A DNA stretch of 64,000 nucleotides from Mya arenaria (taxonomy: Eukaryota; Mollusca; Bivalvia; Myida; Myidae). Location of the stretch: NCBI RefSeq assembly GCF_026914265.1, contig NC_069135.1, positions 60,254,738 through 60,318,737 on the forward strand, in the 5' to 3' direction. A model generated the notes under the pieces. The model was not told the origin of the DNA and did no database searches. It saw only the letters and a list, made by a program, of their open reading frames with translations. Both the position numbers and the translations under genes were made by a program. Positions 35,913 through 49,134 of this stretch are shown here, piece by piece (the stretch's first letter is position 1; the number at the start of each line of letters is the position of its first letter).

Positions 35913-37314
35913 CCTATCTTATCGCAAACTACACTCCCTAAACCTTACAATGCCACTTAAAACATTAGGATTAAGATAAAGCTACATTAAAAGGAGGATG
36001 TAACACTGTTTCGTGACTGTTGGTTTATAGACACATAAAAAGCAATCGTACGACAATGTCATTGCTCTGTTTGATGCCGTTGGTTCGTGTATATTTGTAC
36101 CTTTGTGTCTCACGTTCAGTGACGTCCGGGCCATTGACTTGTGCTTCTTTAATCTTAACAGGGTTTATATTTGATTTTTAGCCTGCTATCTTAAGTTAAA
36201 TCATAGTTTAATTTTCTCAGACCACTCAATTACAATTGTCGCCTGCTTAACATAACCACAAACAACAATTTACAATCAATTTTAGATTTTATTTAATATA
36301 TACTTTTGCCTTCACTAATGATTGAATGAATTGACGACCGCATATGTTCAAATATCTCTATATCCTATATATCTAGCCTTTCGCGTCTGAAATTACATCT
36401 TAGCTAAAGATAAAGATTTAATTTCAAATCTAGTTGAGAAATATACCATGTACCTCCTTAATACGTTCAAACTTATATATAAATGATATCGTTTCCTGCT
36501 TTGTAATTTATGCTGAGTGTATTCATGGCATAATAAATGCCCCACTTTGAACTCGGTAGTATAAATCTATGGATTGACACATGCTATAAACCATGCAGTC
36601 GCCTACCCACAAGTAAGCTAGTTATCTGATAGCTCTATTGTCATCAAGTAAAATGTTGAAATGGTATTGCTGGTTGAGGTTAAATTAAGGCTAACATGGA
36701 TCGTGGAAAAACGTATTTTTTTTTTCAAGACCTTAAAAGCTTATTTGTTGTGTCATTTTCTTACACATTTTATACATTAGAACATTATTTAACCTATAAC
36801 ATGAACAGCAATTTTCAACATTTGCTGGTGAATCAGGGAGTCACCTCCATGCGATCTACTATTGTTCTGCATTAAAACATAACCACATTCATATGTTTCA
36901 AATAATTGAGTACATTTGAAGTTAAACTGTTCATAAACGTACTTTATTGGCAACGGAAATAGCTTAAAACAATATGCCAATTAATTAAAAAAGGAACATC
37001 CGAAGAAACGAAAATTGCTCATCACATTTGTAAATATCTCCACCACCTAGATACACAAGCGTTTTAATTTAAATTACACTCAGTGTTAAACATTTCTTTA
37101 ATTACAAAAATGTGCACAAAACAAATAAAATGTTAATTTCCACTTTTGTCACCATAAGCATTTCGACATGCTTTTAGCCATAAAATAGACACCATTGTGC
37201 CCTACAATGTATTATTCAAAAGATTAAAATAAATAAGGCTGGAAATGGGTCACTTATGTGTCAAAACACATCGTTCTAGTATTAAGGTTATAGAAATCTA
37301 GAGGTGATAAATAC

Positions 37315-37950
37315 CACCGAGACGCCGCTTTGACACAGGAACGGTATTTTTATCAGACCATAACTATTGTAGTGAAATGTTACACAAATTGCAGGTGAAC
37401 GATTTCCTATGCTGACCAACATAACAAGGAGCTATCAAAGATGTAATAAATATCCACAGACGCCGATTAAACACTTGTAAGAGCGAGTGAAATATCATAC
37501 AAGTTGCAAATGCAGATTATCTATGCTGACCAACATATCTATGAGCTATCAAAGATGCAATAAATACCCTCAGACGCCGTTTCAACACTTACGCTGACCA
37601 ACATGAGCTTTCAAAGATGTGATTAATACCCCTAGACGCCGATTGAACACTTGTAAGAGCGAGTGAAATATCCCACAAGTTGCAACTGTACGATTTCTAT
37701 GCTGACCAATAGGAGCTATCAATGATGTGATAAATACCCCCAGATAGCACATAAACACTTGTAAGACCAAGTGAAATTTCACACAAGTTGCAAATGTACA
37801 ACTTCCTATGGTGACCAACATTAATAGGAGCTATCAAAGATGTAATAGATATCCTTCGACGCCGCTTGAAGACTTGCCTAAGCGAGTGAAATGTCACACA
37901 AGTTGAAGATGTACGATATCTGATGCTGACCAACATTCCTATGAAGTTAC
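37315..37950 (+). repeat. Irregular minisatellite, about 115-bp unit, about 5 copies
   Basis: Repeated landmarks are GACGCCG (37320, 37458, 37571, 37635 and 37858), GAGTGAAAT, CACAAGTTGCAA, CTATGCTGACCAACAT and GGAGCTATCAAAGATGT. The corresponding stretch of SD1 copy 1 (4220-4330) is one unit only. Confidence 0.85.
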
Positions 37951-39154
37951 ATGAGAGTGTGTGTAATATTCATTCTAACCAACATTTATAAGTTTCAGGA
38001 GTGTGGGTGCAAATCTTTTGAAGCTACATGCGACACAATATTTTTTAAATGGATGCGACGAAGTGACATGCCGTGACGGACGCAACTTCTATACAGCGTA
38101 CTCTATGTACATGTAAATTACTGTCTTAAATTGGTTTATAACAAAAATATCAAATAGAAATCTATCTAAACAATGCCCTTTGTTTAGTAATTAACGCACA
38201 CATGAAGAGTAGGTATGACAATGAAAGGTGTGCACTGTAAAACATCGTTTCTAAGAACTGTTATCAATTATTCATTCACCTATTAGAATGCAACAACGCC
38301 ATTTGATCTTATTTACCAAGCAGCGTGACAGGCTTTTTTGACGCATTAGACTGACTTGTGACAGGTTTCTTTGATGATCAAAATTGAATAAAAACGTATG
38401 TGTTGTAATAATCATAGGAAGCACAGCGAGAGACAAATATGATTGATTGTTGGTTTCTTTATAAACAAAATAGAAGTCAGACGATCGATAATGATTCCTG
38501 CAGTTTTATATCATACAACAAAAGCAGTATACGATTATTTAAACGAATTGTATTAATTACCGGTCTCCAAAATCAACCAAAATTGAAACGCTTAATCACA
38601 GCAAAAATAATTAATGTGAACATTAATAAATAAATTATTCTAATTGTTTTTATGTAGTATAAAAATGTACGTATTCCTACGATCTTATATTATCTAACTA
38701 TAAATATATTTTATTATCTACATCCGATGCAGCTTATATATTTTTCAAAATTGCTTATCCTAACATATCAATTCAAGTCATTTACACGAATTAGTATCGA
38801 TTGCTTATTGCTCATCTGTGGTGCAAAATACCAACAACTTGTCAGCAACGATGTCACGAATGTAATAATATGATACACAGTGTATACGAATGGTGCGAGC
38901 GCGAACATGCAAGATGGTCTTTTTTTGCTGACATCACACATATGGACGTCTACATTGCAAATGAGCTGTTTTTATGGGCGGAATACATTCTGATACATAT
39001 GGTGCAGAACTGGCAGTGCCGAAATACCATGTGGTGCGCAAATATTTTTCTTGATGTTTATATGTCCGGAACTTTTGAGTGAACAGATAAAATAATTTTA
39101 ATATGGTAGATTGTTTGAATTTGCATTTAGCATTATCAAACATGATTGTGTTTT

Positions 39155-39225
39155 GTTTTGTGTGCGTGTCTGTGTGTCCGCGCGCGTGTGTGCGTGCGTG
39201 CGTGTGTATGTGCGTGTGTGTTATT
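39155..39225 (+). repeat. TG/CG-rich microsatellite
   Basis: GTGTGCGTG-type dinucleotide tract with TGTGTCCGCGCGCG in the middle; alternating purine-pyrimidine. Confidence 0.9.
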
Positions 39226-39900
39226 TAGTGTTATCAAATATTATTTCTTCCTAAATTGATGATATCACAGAATACGATTTCTGGAAGTATTGTTTATGCA
39301 CATGTATGTATAAGTCAACGTCCGAGTGCTACTAGGTACTCAAGTCAATGAATAAATTACAAGTGTCTCTATTTAGAAACATGGAGTCCTTAACGGCAAT
39401 CAATTTTTAAAAACGCAATAGTTGATGTATTCAATAATTCCACGCCATAATTGAAGAAAAATCCTTTCATGGAATATGTTCAAATCAATTAAACGTTTTC
39501 CTCATCACATTGTTCTTCGAACAAAGAAAACAAATGTCTCTGATACTTCAAATGCTGGCGACATTAAAGACGTCTTAATTATGGATGTATAAAAGTGAAA
39601 ACTACAAAGGAAGCGTTTGCAGGCATCACATGATCTAACCACATCGATATTATTTAATACCTAATCAATCTAATTCACTTCTTTTTTTTAACTATCTGTC
39701 AATTAAACTGATTCTCAGCAAAGACATTTGTCAAATTTAACATGCATTGAATTGAACACTAAAACAGAAATAAACTGTCAGTAAACTCTTTTCTAAATTA
39801 CAAGCGTCATGGGACTGTCGCACACGATTATAATTCATCATACTGTTCATTTTTTGTTGTCACGTTGCATTTAAAAGGCTTTTACATAAATGTGTGTCTG

Positions 39901-40455
39901 ACTTATACTTTCAGTTTTTCAGTTATTGGGGCCTAAACACTTCGTTTTGATACTTACTGACTAGCAGGCAGAATTGAGCATAACCTTGCAAATTTCTTGT
40001 ATGGTTGGTTTCATTTGCAGCAGGTTAGATGAGGCTCTTTGCGTTAGATATCCAATCGTGTCGGATGTATCACGATTAAAGCCATGCATTCTTTGGTTAA
40101 ACACATTCTATTGAGCGATGAACTGCCTCAAGCAGAGTACTATTGGTTGTTCAGTGAGGGTGTCATCACCATTTAAAAAGAACGGAGGGTTACCTCAGTC
40201 AGAGATTGTACAGTAAAGAGCATAATATTAGGTTTTTGCTTTGTTCAGTGAAGAGAAGACAAATGAGGAAAAAGCGGTGTGTAGTCTCCTGATTTCCACA
40301 CCTTCCTGATGGTGAGAGAAAAACAACTTCTAACATAAGGATGATGGTTCAAGGAACTACAATCGTTACGGCGGCGAGTGTACAGGGCCTGTAGCTGGTA
40401 TTTCCTATAATAGAACAGTTAAGGAGATTTTGGCTAGAGGTACGATTAAAAACCA
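39901..40455. other. No gene seen
   Basis: Unique-looking non-coding sequence between SD1 copy 2 and SD4 copy 1. Confidence 0.4.
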
Positions 40456-41359
40456 ACAACAGTGTTTCTAGTATTTGTATCATTTTGGACACGATTCAAT
40501 GGTGTAATAAGAAAGGACTTAACTAAAGAACAAGGTTGTCTGCGTTCAAGAACTGGATAAGTTGGGTGAATTTCTACGAGATCTTGTGGAATCTTGTCTT
40601 ACTGTCTGGGAACCAAAACCGACAGATAATCTGTTGTTTAACCATTTTTCATTTTAAAGAAGAGATTATGTTTTTGTATCTCTCTTATGCATACTCCTAA
40701 GACTGGTCAAATAAATGAGAGAAAAATAATACCTCAAAAGTCCGCCCATCAAGCCGATTACAAATATGTTTCATTGTGTTACCTATAGGTCAGGCTTTAT
40801 CTATGATATACTTAATTAGACAACGGCAACTGCAATAATCAGAAAGAAAAATGCCTAGATGAGATTCAGCAAAAGGTTAAGCACACGCTGATGTATAAAT
40901 GGGTTGAATATATTTCGTTTGAATGGACTTTACATTGAAAAATGAAAAAGCGATTTGATTTCAAACTCATTTTATTGATATAATAAAAAAGAATCTCTGC
41001 AGGACAAAAGCAAAATTTAGGTCAATGATACCAAACAATTGTTTTGGTGAATAGAAATCATTTACATTAAATTTGCATTGCATCCCATTCATTGATATTT
41101 GATATACCCGCTACCCATTAAAATGCTGTTACTGCTGTTGCTGTTGAATAAAAGCAAAAGTATTCGTTTAAATGTAACGAAGAGGTTTTACATTTGATCA
41201 ATTCATTTCTGTTACAAATACCCCCATAAAACCCACATTATAAACTGCGCATTCTTGTTGCTCCTCAAATAAAATGTACACATAAATCTTTTTATAGAAA
41301 TCTTTTTTATCATCTTTTTACATTTCATTCTTTTTTTACCACAGGCTTGGATTGTCTAC

Positions 41360-42065
41360 ACATTTGCTTTATGTACTGATTCTTTTCATGAAAACTTGCA
41401 CCTTGCCAGTTATCTGACTGATGGGGAAATGTACCTCCACCAAGGCAACCCCCCCCCCCATGATATGGGCTACAAAACTGCATGTGATTACAGTACTGAT
41501 GATGATGTTGAATGTAGTGAAGAATTTGCCCGTAGTCTTAATGAGAATGACATCTGGCTGTGACGTTTTGGTCTGGTGTCTGATACAACTTTTGCCAATC
41601 TTGAAATTGTGAATACCAAGTTTCCATTTTCGCCTAATAAGAGTCCCTTGTTTCTCTTTTCGCCCTGCTTGAATTATTATCACCATTTGTGAGATGGATA
41701 CCAGTTTGATTTTCCTTAGGCTGAGTTATAATGTTTTCTTTAGTTTGTGCAACCGATACCTTTGAATAACACTTCATCATGCTGACTATTGTCAGCGTAT
41801 AGTCGAGACTTTCTTGTGGTGCTGTTTTGTCCCTGGACATTAACGATTTAAAAAGCATTTCTGTATTCCCTTTCAGATATAGATTCAACACTTGAAGACA
41901 TTGAATCGTCCCTTGTATCGTCAGAGCTAGTATATAAATCATTATTGATGAGTCGTAATTACGTTTTGTTTTATCATTATGCTCTTTAGAGCTTTTTAAC
42001 AAATCATCATATTTTGGGTGAAGCTACCCTTTGTTTCAGCGACTAGCTCAGTATTTATGTGGAAA
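41360..42065 (-). pseudogene. Degenerate coding relic, SD4 copy 1 (unrecognised)
   Basis: The minus strand retains protein-like sequence in common with 49135-49905, broken by stops and frame changes. Shared words are GDNNS-RAKRETR-SY, HLTNG and TSSD/LTSS-type acidic serine stretches. The sequence after 41660 (low coordinates) covers the TWY-x-FQ, PDPNV and QYIKQMC segments seen better in copy 2. I do not recognise the family. It has no splice sites I can support, so a retrocopy or a single decayed exon is possible. Confidence 0.45.
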
Positions 42066-43437
42066 ACTACAGAAACAAGCTAAGTAGCCAAACATTTATA
42101 CATAAACCCCGTTTAATGACACAGGGTAAACGCCAAAGACATAGAACACAAAAACAAAAAAATCACAAACAAGAAAAAAGTCTATAATTATGTCTAATAT
42201 ATTAAGACAAAGAAATGTGCATGGATAGGTCCATAACGCTCACTAATACAGTAATATTTATGCTTAAGTTCTCTTATTGTAAATGTAGTGTTTAAGACTG
42301 GGTCATTAAGTATTTTTAAGATGTAGGTTTAATTCTGTATTGGCAAATATTTAAAGTCATGCATGGGGGATTAAACATAAGAATATTGTGAAGTCTCCCA
42401 AGCTTCTTAATCTACTAAGACGTGCTTGTCAATGTACTAAATGGGAGAAAAACCTAAGCTATACTCAATATTACACTGGATTGCAAACACATGATTCAGT
42501 TATTACTTTTCTAATATTTAAAACAAACTTAAGGGACAGGTTGATCTTAATAAAACTGAACTGAAAATAATTATGTTTGAAAAAAGATAAAAACCCTTGG
42601 AAGAATAAAAAATTATTTAAAATAGGTCTCTTGTTATGGATAATTGAAAGATATTCTTCCAAATCTTAAACCTTGGTCAAAACGTTTCGAAAGTTTATCT
42701 TACATATATTTATATGATACGTCGGGTTAAACGAAATGTCACTTGGTTAAATGCTTCGATGTTAAACTTAGTAGGATTGTAATCCGGTTCCTTATCACAA
42801 TCTAGGTATATAATCACTATGGACATGTCAAGTTTATTTAATACTTAAAAAACAATCGGTTGTGTTAATTCTTTGGAAACCCTGTAAATTATAAGTTAAC
42901 TTATATTGTCAAACGTTTTGCAACACTATTTCATCTTACTTGGTCAGACAGTTTGCCTTTTTAAACTTGGTTGAGTTCTTTTGAGGCTGGTAAAATTAAC
43001 ATGTAAAAAAAGTATTTGTATTCCTGTGACGTAAAAGCTATATCATTGTCGTGTTTGAAATAGTTCGTGACCTTGTGTATCGACTTCGGTAAGTGGCGAT
43101 GTGTTCGTCAAAGCTGCTTTGCATATCAATGATCATAACCGGTCGTTGCCTTGTTTGATATGTTCAAACTAGTAAATGCTAATATTAATGGAGAGTTTAA
43201 CGCATTATAAGTCATAAATTCCTGCTTCTCTTTCTTCAATAACGGTTAAGTTCCGACGTAGAACGAAGCTTTAAGTCAGTAGAGCCTAAATTGTTATCAT
43301 TTTTAATACATGTTTTCTTAATAATATATACAAGGCGACATATGTCAAAATCACGTTGTTGTTGTGTTTTTTGTTTTGTTTTCGTCACTGTCTTTGGTTG
43401 CAGACTTAAAAATCGAACTTAAACAAACATGGGCTTA

Positions 43438-43735
43438 GTGGTGGATCCGTGGTCTATTGGTAACACACTTGACTGTCAATCGAGGGATCGCAGGTTCGAT
43501 TCCCCGCCGCACCACTAAACAAATATAGATCGTCTTCCGGGAGGGACGTTACAGCGGGGACCTGTGTGACAGGGCTAGGCACTGGTGCACGTAAAAGAAC
43601 CAGGGTAGCTGAGGAGAGGATTATCAAACTTACATTCTGTCTGTGCACTATCCTCCAAAACCCTAAATTGACTAACAGTCTTATTGGAGCACTCGCCGAA
43701 TGGGCAAGGCCCCAGTGCGAGTATAAATAAGCTTA
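43438..43735 (+). mobile_element. tRNA-Asp-derived SINE (SD4 copy 1)
   Basis: The tRNA-like head at 43438-43516 has box A-like GTGGTCTATTGGTAACAC, an anticodon stem CTTGA/TCGAG around CTGTCAA (anticodon GTC, Asp) and box B GGTTCGATTCC. A core block follows (TCTTCCGGGAGGGACGTTAC, GGCACTGGTGCACGTAAAAG, AACCAGGG) of the conserved type shared by several metazoan SINE families. The 3' part is GCACTCGCCGAATGGGCAAG and GAGTATAAATAAGC. A full second copy is in SD4 copy 2, so insertion preceded the duplication. Confidence 0.85.
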
Positions 43736-43884
43736 CACACACATTGGCTTACCACATTCAACTCCGACCGCACCGCATTCCACAAACCACCGTTGTATAT
43801 TGGGTTAGATTAATAAACCTAAATAGTACTGTCTGGTGCCATTATTGTAAAGAAGAAATGAGTAACGTTTATCAAAATTTCAGT

Positions 43885-44645
43885 ATTGTATGTAAATTAT
43901 ATTAACCCTTATGATAACCTGAGTAATGCATGTATATTGTATTAACGCTTATAATAACCTGAGTAATGCATGTATATTGTATTAACGCTTATGATAACCT
44001 GAGTAATGCATGTTTATTGTATTAACGCTTATAATAACCTGAGTTATGCATGTATATTATAAAAAAAGTGTTTATAAATGATTATTTGATTTATGCATGC
44101 AAAATGTATAAACGCTAATGATATTCTTAGTAATATTGTATTTACGCTTATGATAACCTGAGTAATGCGTGTATATTGTATTAACGCTTATGATAGCATG
44201 AGTTATGCGTGTATATTGTATTTACGCTTATGATAGCCTGAGTTATGCGTGTATATTGTATTAACGCGTATGATAACCTGAGTTATGCGTGTATATTGTA
44301 TTAACGCTTATGATAATCTAAGTTATGCAGGCGTAATGTATTTAAATGCTAATGATAAGCTTGGTATTGCATGTGTATTGTATTAAGTTAACGCTTATGA
44401 TAATCTAAGTTATGCATGCATAATGTATTTAAATGCTAATGATAGGCTTAGTAATGCATGTATATTGTATAAACGCTTATGATAAACATCAAAGGTGCAT
44501 GTTTATTGTATAAACGCTTATGATAATCTGATACGTGTGTGTATATTGTATAAACGGTTATGATGAATTGTGTTGTACATGTATATTGTTTAAAAGCTTG
44601 CGATAACCTGAGTAGTGTATGTATATTGTTTCACAGGTGACGATA
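43885..44645 (+). repeat. Minisatellite, 40-bp unit (SD4 copy 1)
   Basis: Unit CGCTTATGATAACCTGAGTA, ATGCATGTATATTGTATTAA, with about 18 copies. Variant units (AATCTAAGTTATGCATGCAT, AATGTATTTAAATGCTAATG) alternate towards the right. SD4 copy 2 has a longer array (51365-52330). Confidence 0.92.
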
Positions 44646-45124
44646 ATCTAAGTACGGTATATACATGTTGTAATTTTCTTGACCTCATACACATTAGGGC
44701 TTCAAAAAGATAAGAAGGATAAAAACTCAACCAAATATACTTATGACGAGAATAGTGTACATGTATAAACCTCCACTTCACTTGTGTTTATCGCGGCGAG
44801 GTCACAGCATTTTCAGAAAATTTGAACTTCATTGTTCATTAGGTTAAACATTGTATAAACCTATACAAGTCCGGATCAATGGAAAATTGATTATACGGGA
44901 AAACACGGAAGTAAATCTGATCTCTCCGTGTTCAGAAAATTGAAATTTCATTTACTGAAAATGGTTTATGATCGAGTGGTTTATTCATTACAAAAGATAT
45001 TAAACTCCGATGTAATCATTACAGCAATACCATCTCATGTTTGATACTTTTTTAATGCTTTATGTCATCCTTGTCACCTGCTGCTTGTTGTATAGCATTA
45101 AAAAATGCATGTTGATAAAAGAGT

Positions 45125-46215
45125 ATACCAGTTAACAAGAGCTGTCGTAAGAGAGCGCGCTCGACTACGCCGCTTTGACTTAGAAGTGAATACAATAACG
45201 ATGTAATATGTGCCTGTCAAAAGCAGTACAATAATCTATCTAAAAAGTGAACAAGAATCGCGATGTGACAAAACCAGGTTTTTAATGATTGGCAGAAGAG
45301 ATTCAGTTTTAGTAAAAGTGACCTTGACCCTAGGGGGCCAAAAGGTAATCCATGAAAGCTCTGCATAAACTTGTCCTATATACCAAGTTTGGTCACACTA
45401 TGTCAACCCTAACTTGAGTTATTCAGTACTAACCATAATTCTGTTTTTAGCAACAGTGACTTTAACTTAGACCATAACTCTCGGGGCCAAAAACACAATC
45501 TTAGGAAAGGTATATTTAAACTCTTCCTATATACCAAGTTTGGTCACAATATGTAGACCCTTACTTAAGTTATTCAATACCAACCCTTTTTCTGTCAATA
45601 GTAACCTTGACCGTGATCCTAGCTAGGGGCCTTAAACGCATTCCCATGAAAGATCTCCATAACTGCTACGTATATACCAAGTTTGGTCTCTTTATGTCAA
45701 ACCTACCTAAATTTATTCGATACATAATGTGACTTTGACGCTTCCCTTTCACCAGCCTGCCCGAGCAATGACGCAAGTCATTCAAATAACTTGTTTTCCC
45801 TTTATGAAAATGTGGTTAAGAATATAAAAATGTGCCTTTCAAAAATAATCAAAATAAAAAATAATCATTCAAGGTAATAAGTGCATGGAATGAAGGGTAT
45901 AGTTTTTTTATTAAAATCCCAACTTGCCCATAAACTTTAATCTGCCCTAAAACTTTAACCTACGTCAATCAGGGGCCATAACTTGTATTAGGATAATATG
46001 GAATTATGTTACCTCATTGTGTGATGGTCCTGAACAACTGTGTGAAGTATTAAGTCAATTGAATGAATGGTATTGGACTTATAAGTAAAAATCCCAACTT
46101 GCCCTAAAACTTTAACTAGACGCCAACGCTAGGGCAAGTAGTATAGCCCTCCTTATTCTTCGAATAGTCGAGCTAAAAAGGGACAAGAGCACCACTAAGT
46201 GAACACCAACGCTGG
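45125..46215 (+). repeat. Composite of interspersed molluscan-type repeats
   Basis: It starts with AACAAGAGCTGTCGTAAGAG (45138). Three sub-repeats of about 150 bp follow, each with GGGGCC, ATATACCAAGTTTGGTC (about 45382, 45531 and 45675) and TATGT-ACCCT. Then come repeated AAAATCCCAACTTGCCC blocks and a terminal GACGCCAACGCTAGGGCAAG with CCTTATTCTTCGAATAGTCG. No coding. This looks like one or more non-autonomous elements nested together; related endings occur at 57330-57358. Confidence 0.6.
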
Positions 46216-46259
46216 TAACCTCGAAGTCAAAGAAGGGACATGTCTCAATAAACTTGTAT

Positions 46260-47870
46260 TAAAGCCACAGTTATGAGTTGCTATAGGAATAATATAAATA
46301 AGTTTTTGGCAACACATCTTCTATATTCAGTTTGCATATCTTGATCTTGTTTTGAGATAAGGTCAATATTAATGTGTTTGCCCAACGCCGATGACATCGC
46401 CCTATTTTATGGCTGATACAGCTACATATAAGCTGTGCTAGTGGTCTACACGTTGTGAGCAACCGTGTCCTGTGCTAAGACGGCCACATATATGGGTCCG
46501 ATTTCTTTAACAGTCTTAAACTCTCTTAAGCTGCTAATATTTTCAGCGGGGACCAACAATCATCATGCTCCCAGCAACTAGTCACACGATTACTTTAAGC
46601 CTACTCCCACTATTGGCAGTATTGCACTTTTTTAGCAAAATAACAAAAACTATATTCGCAGTCATTTTCATTCCGATCTGTGAATTCGGGTTTTATTAAG
46701 ATTTTTCAGCTTAATTGCATTGAAGGTTTAAACCCTTTGTATTTAAGATATTTTGAGAAATTCACCCCTAGCAAGTTATGAATTAAGTATCCAGTCTGTG
46801 TTTGAGATCTGTGCAATATCTTGTTTCAAACTAACAACTAAGACCCATTCTAGCCTTAAACATATTTTAGGGTCAAATATGTCTGTTTTCAAGATCTGTG
46901 AAGTATCTTCGTCTCATATAACCAACAAAATTATGAAAGCTTACCAATGTATTTGTAGCAAGTTTTATTTTAGGGTCTTTGTTGCTCCGTGCAGTTTCCA
47001 AAATACATGGACAATCTGTATTGACCAAATATATGTACAAATTTGCAATAGAATTGTTCAGTTTAAAATAAGTGTCTGATCGGTATTCGAGATTTGTGCA
47101 GTTTCTGGGTCCACACAAAGCACATGAACAAACTGTGTACCGCCTTCCCCCAGCGTGTCCGCACTCTTGGCAGCTGATACCAAAACTGAGTGGAGGGCAT
47201 CATAACCCCCGCCTCCTATCCAAACCCCCTCCTCAACAAGCAAGACCTGATCACCACCCTCAGAGGTGAGCAGCCCCTCTCCCGAGGTGAGGTACACTGT
47301 ATCTCTACCCTCAACCTGGACCGGGGTCCCTTCCAGTGCCCCTAAGTCATGTTCGTGCAACTGTCTATGCTTCGCCCACTCTGATTGGTCCTCGAACAGA
47401 AGGTAACAGATATCGCACACGGGCTACGGTTGTGTGAATAGTAAACAGGTGTTTTTGAAGACTGTCATGCTGTTTAAATGGGTCTCTGCACAGGTCACAA
47501 GAGTATTCTGCCATGAGGTGCATTGCTTCATGTCTCTGAAGGGAAGCTAAAGAATATAAAAAACAAACACATAGTCATGGATAAACACCAACAATATCTT
47601 TTATTGAACAGTTGCTATCTTTTTCTTTTGTATTTATGTATACATTGTAGTAAAGTATATACAAAATAGACATTCTAAGTAAATTATCAGCTCCATAATG
47701 CAGAAATAAAATCTGGCTCAGAAAGTCTAATCCTTTTTAATAATTGAAAATAAAATTAAAACTTGTTTAGATTGGAGTCTTTGTATAGTCTTAACTATTT
47801 CAATTATTAATTTGTCCAAATCTACTCTATGTGGGTCACTCAAAAACTTTTGTTATATGCTTCTTATCAG
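46260..47870 (-). repeat. Duplication SD5, copy 1 (3' end of the zinc-finger gene and downstream)
   Basis: Collinear with 58800-60460. Anchors: CTCCCACTATTGGCAGTATTG (46603 / 59101), ATTTTGAGAAATTCACCC (46749 / 59247), the shared coding exon (47058-47546 / 59573-60063) and GACATTCTAAGTAA (47669 / 60193). Copy 1 has only the last zinc-finger exon; the sequence on its 5' side (above 48110) is SD4, so the upstream exons are absent. Confidence 0.85.
47058..47546 (-). pseudogene. Zinc-finger gene, duplicated terminal exon with a frameshift
   Basis: The last exon of a C2H2 zinc-finger gene, paralogous to 59573-60063, with the acceptor kept at 47547-47549. It opens with the finger tail SLQRHEAMH and one finger (CDLCRDPFKQHDSLQKHLFTIH). 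About 10 bases present in the other copy (coding for the join TVAQPLVC) are missing near 47415, so the frame changes before the second finger (CDICYLLFEDQSEWAKHRQLH) and the glycine-rich tail, which stay open in the new frame to 47058. No upstream exons are present. A host-gene pseudogene fragment. Confidence 0.8.
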
Positions 47871-48109
47871 GCATTACATACACATGAAATTGCTTTGTTC
47901 AAACCCAATAATATATATCCTCTGTTCGCAAAAGAATTTCTATATTCCTTGTAGCAATTGCCTTAAACCGTCGAAGTTGTCTTACCTTTGTTTATGTTTA
48001 AAGAGACTCATTCATGGTTTGTGAAATGCACTTTTAACGGGTTTTTAATACGATTTTTTTAAATAAAAGTGTGTTAAATTGGCAGGAGTGGTAAAATGAA
48101 TGTACTGAC
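47871..48109. other. Junction between SD5 copy 1 and SD4 copy 2
   Basis: Short AT-rich non-coding spacer. Confidence 0.4.
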
Positions 48110-49134
48110 AGCTAGAACCCTTCAAAAAACGTTGCATTGGCAGTGTTGTAAATGTAGAAGGAAGGACTTAATTAAAGTATGGGTTCGGGAACTGGATATG
48201 TTGGATGAGGAGATCTGTTTGAGTCAAGTGTCCTACTGTCTGAAAACCAAAACCGACATAATAATCTGGCGTTTAACCATTTTTCATTTTAAAGAAGAGA
48301 AGAAGCTTGTGTTTTTCTCGTCTAGTATTCACACTTTCCCTTGGAGCAAGCGCAGAGAAACTAGACAACTACATTCAGTTTTTATATTTTGAAGGTCGTC
48401 TTTTTAATATATATATTTTTTTAATTCTATTATTTATTTTATATTGTTGGGTTAATTATCCCAGATAGCAAATGCATACTTCCAAGACTGGCCGAACAAA
48501 TGAGATAAAAATAACACCTCAAAAGACCGCCCATCAAATCGATAACAAATACATTTCATTATATTAACTATGTACCCGGCTTTATATGTGATGTAGTTAA
48601 TAAGACAGCGCCAACTGCAATCATCACAGAAAAAATGCCTAGATATGAGATTCAACAAAAGATATAGCATAATCGAACATATACATGGTCATAAGATGGT
48701 GTATGAATAGTTTTATTTCTTGAATATATTTCTTTCGAATGGCCTTTACATTCAAGAATGAAAACGTGATTTGATTTCGAACTCATTATTTGATATAATA
48801 AAATTTGAAACACTGCATGACAAAAGTAATATTTTGGTCGATGATACTAGACAATTGTTTTGGTAAAGGAAGTCATTTAATTTACATTGCATTCCATTCA
48901 TTAATATTTGATATACCTGTTACCCATAAAATTGCTAAAATAAAATGAAGTTATCTAAGAATAGCATCAAAGGTATTCATTTAAATGTAACGAAGATGTT
49001 TTACAATAGGTCAATACATTTCTGGTACCAATACCCCCATAGAGCCCACATTATAAACTGCCAATTCTTATTGCTCTTCAAATAAAATGTACATATAAAT
49101 CTGTTTTTATCATCTTTTTACATTTCTTTATTTT

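Larger units (their letters stand above)
36030..39900 (+). repeat. Segmental duplication SD1, copy 2
   Basis: Collinear and in the same orientation as 1900-5960 (anchors listed there). It holds one copy of the 125-bp unit (36040-36185), one copy of the 49-bp unit (36590-36640) and about one copy of the 59-bp unit (39820-39890), all arrays in copy 1. By contrast it has about five copies of a 115-bp unit that is single in copy 1. No gene is seen. Confidence 0.85.
40460..45018 (+). repeat. Segmental duplication SD4, copy 1
   Basis: Direct repeat of 48110-52689, about 7.5-7.7 kb away. The right boundary is sharp: both copies run through TTAAACTCCGAT (ending 45018 and 52689) and then diverge completely. 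Long stretches (43300-43900 against 50770-51370) are nearly identical. Copy 1 carries about 550 bp (42374-42921) where copy 2 has an unrelated 86 bp (50317-50402). Confidence 0.92.

Noticed and set aside
43438-43516. Functional tRNA-Asp gene
   Set aside because: The head has Asp anticodon and both boxes, but the T stem and acceptor stem do not close fully and it is joined to a SINE body that is repeated at 50912.
48096-48392. 98-codon plus-strand frame
   Set aside because: The SD4 copy 1 counterpart (40450-40700) is not open; no domain.
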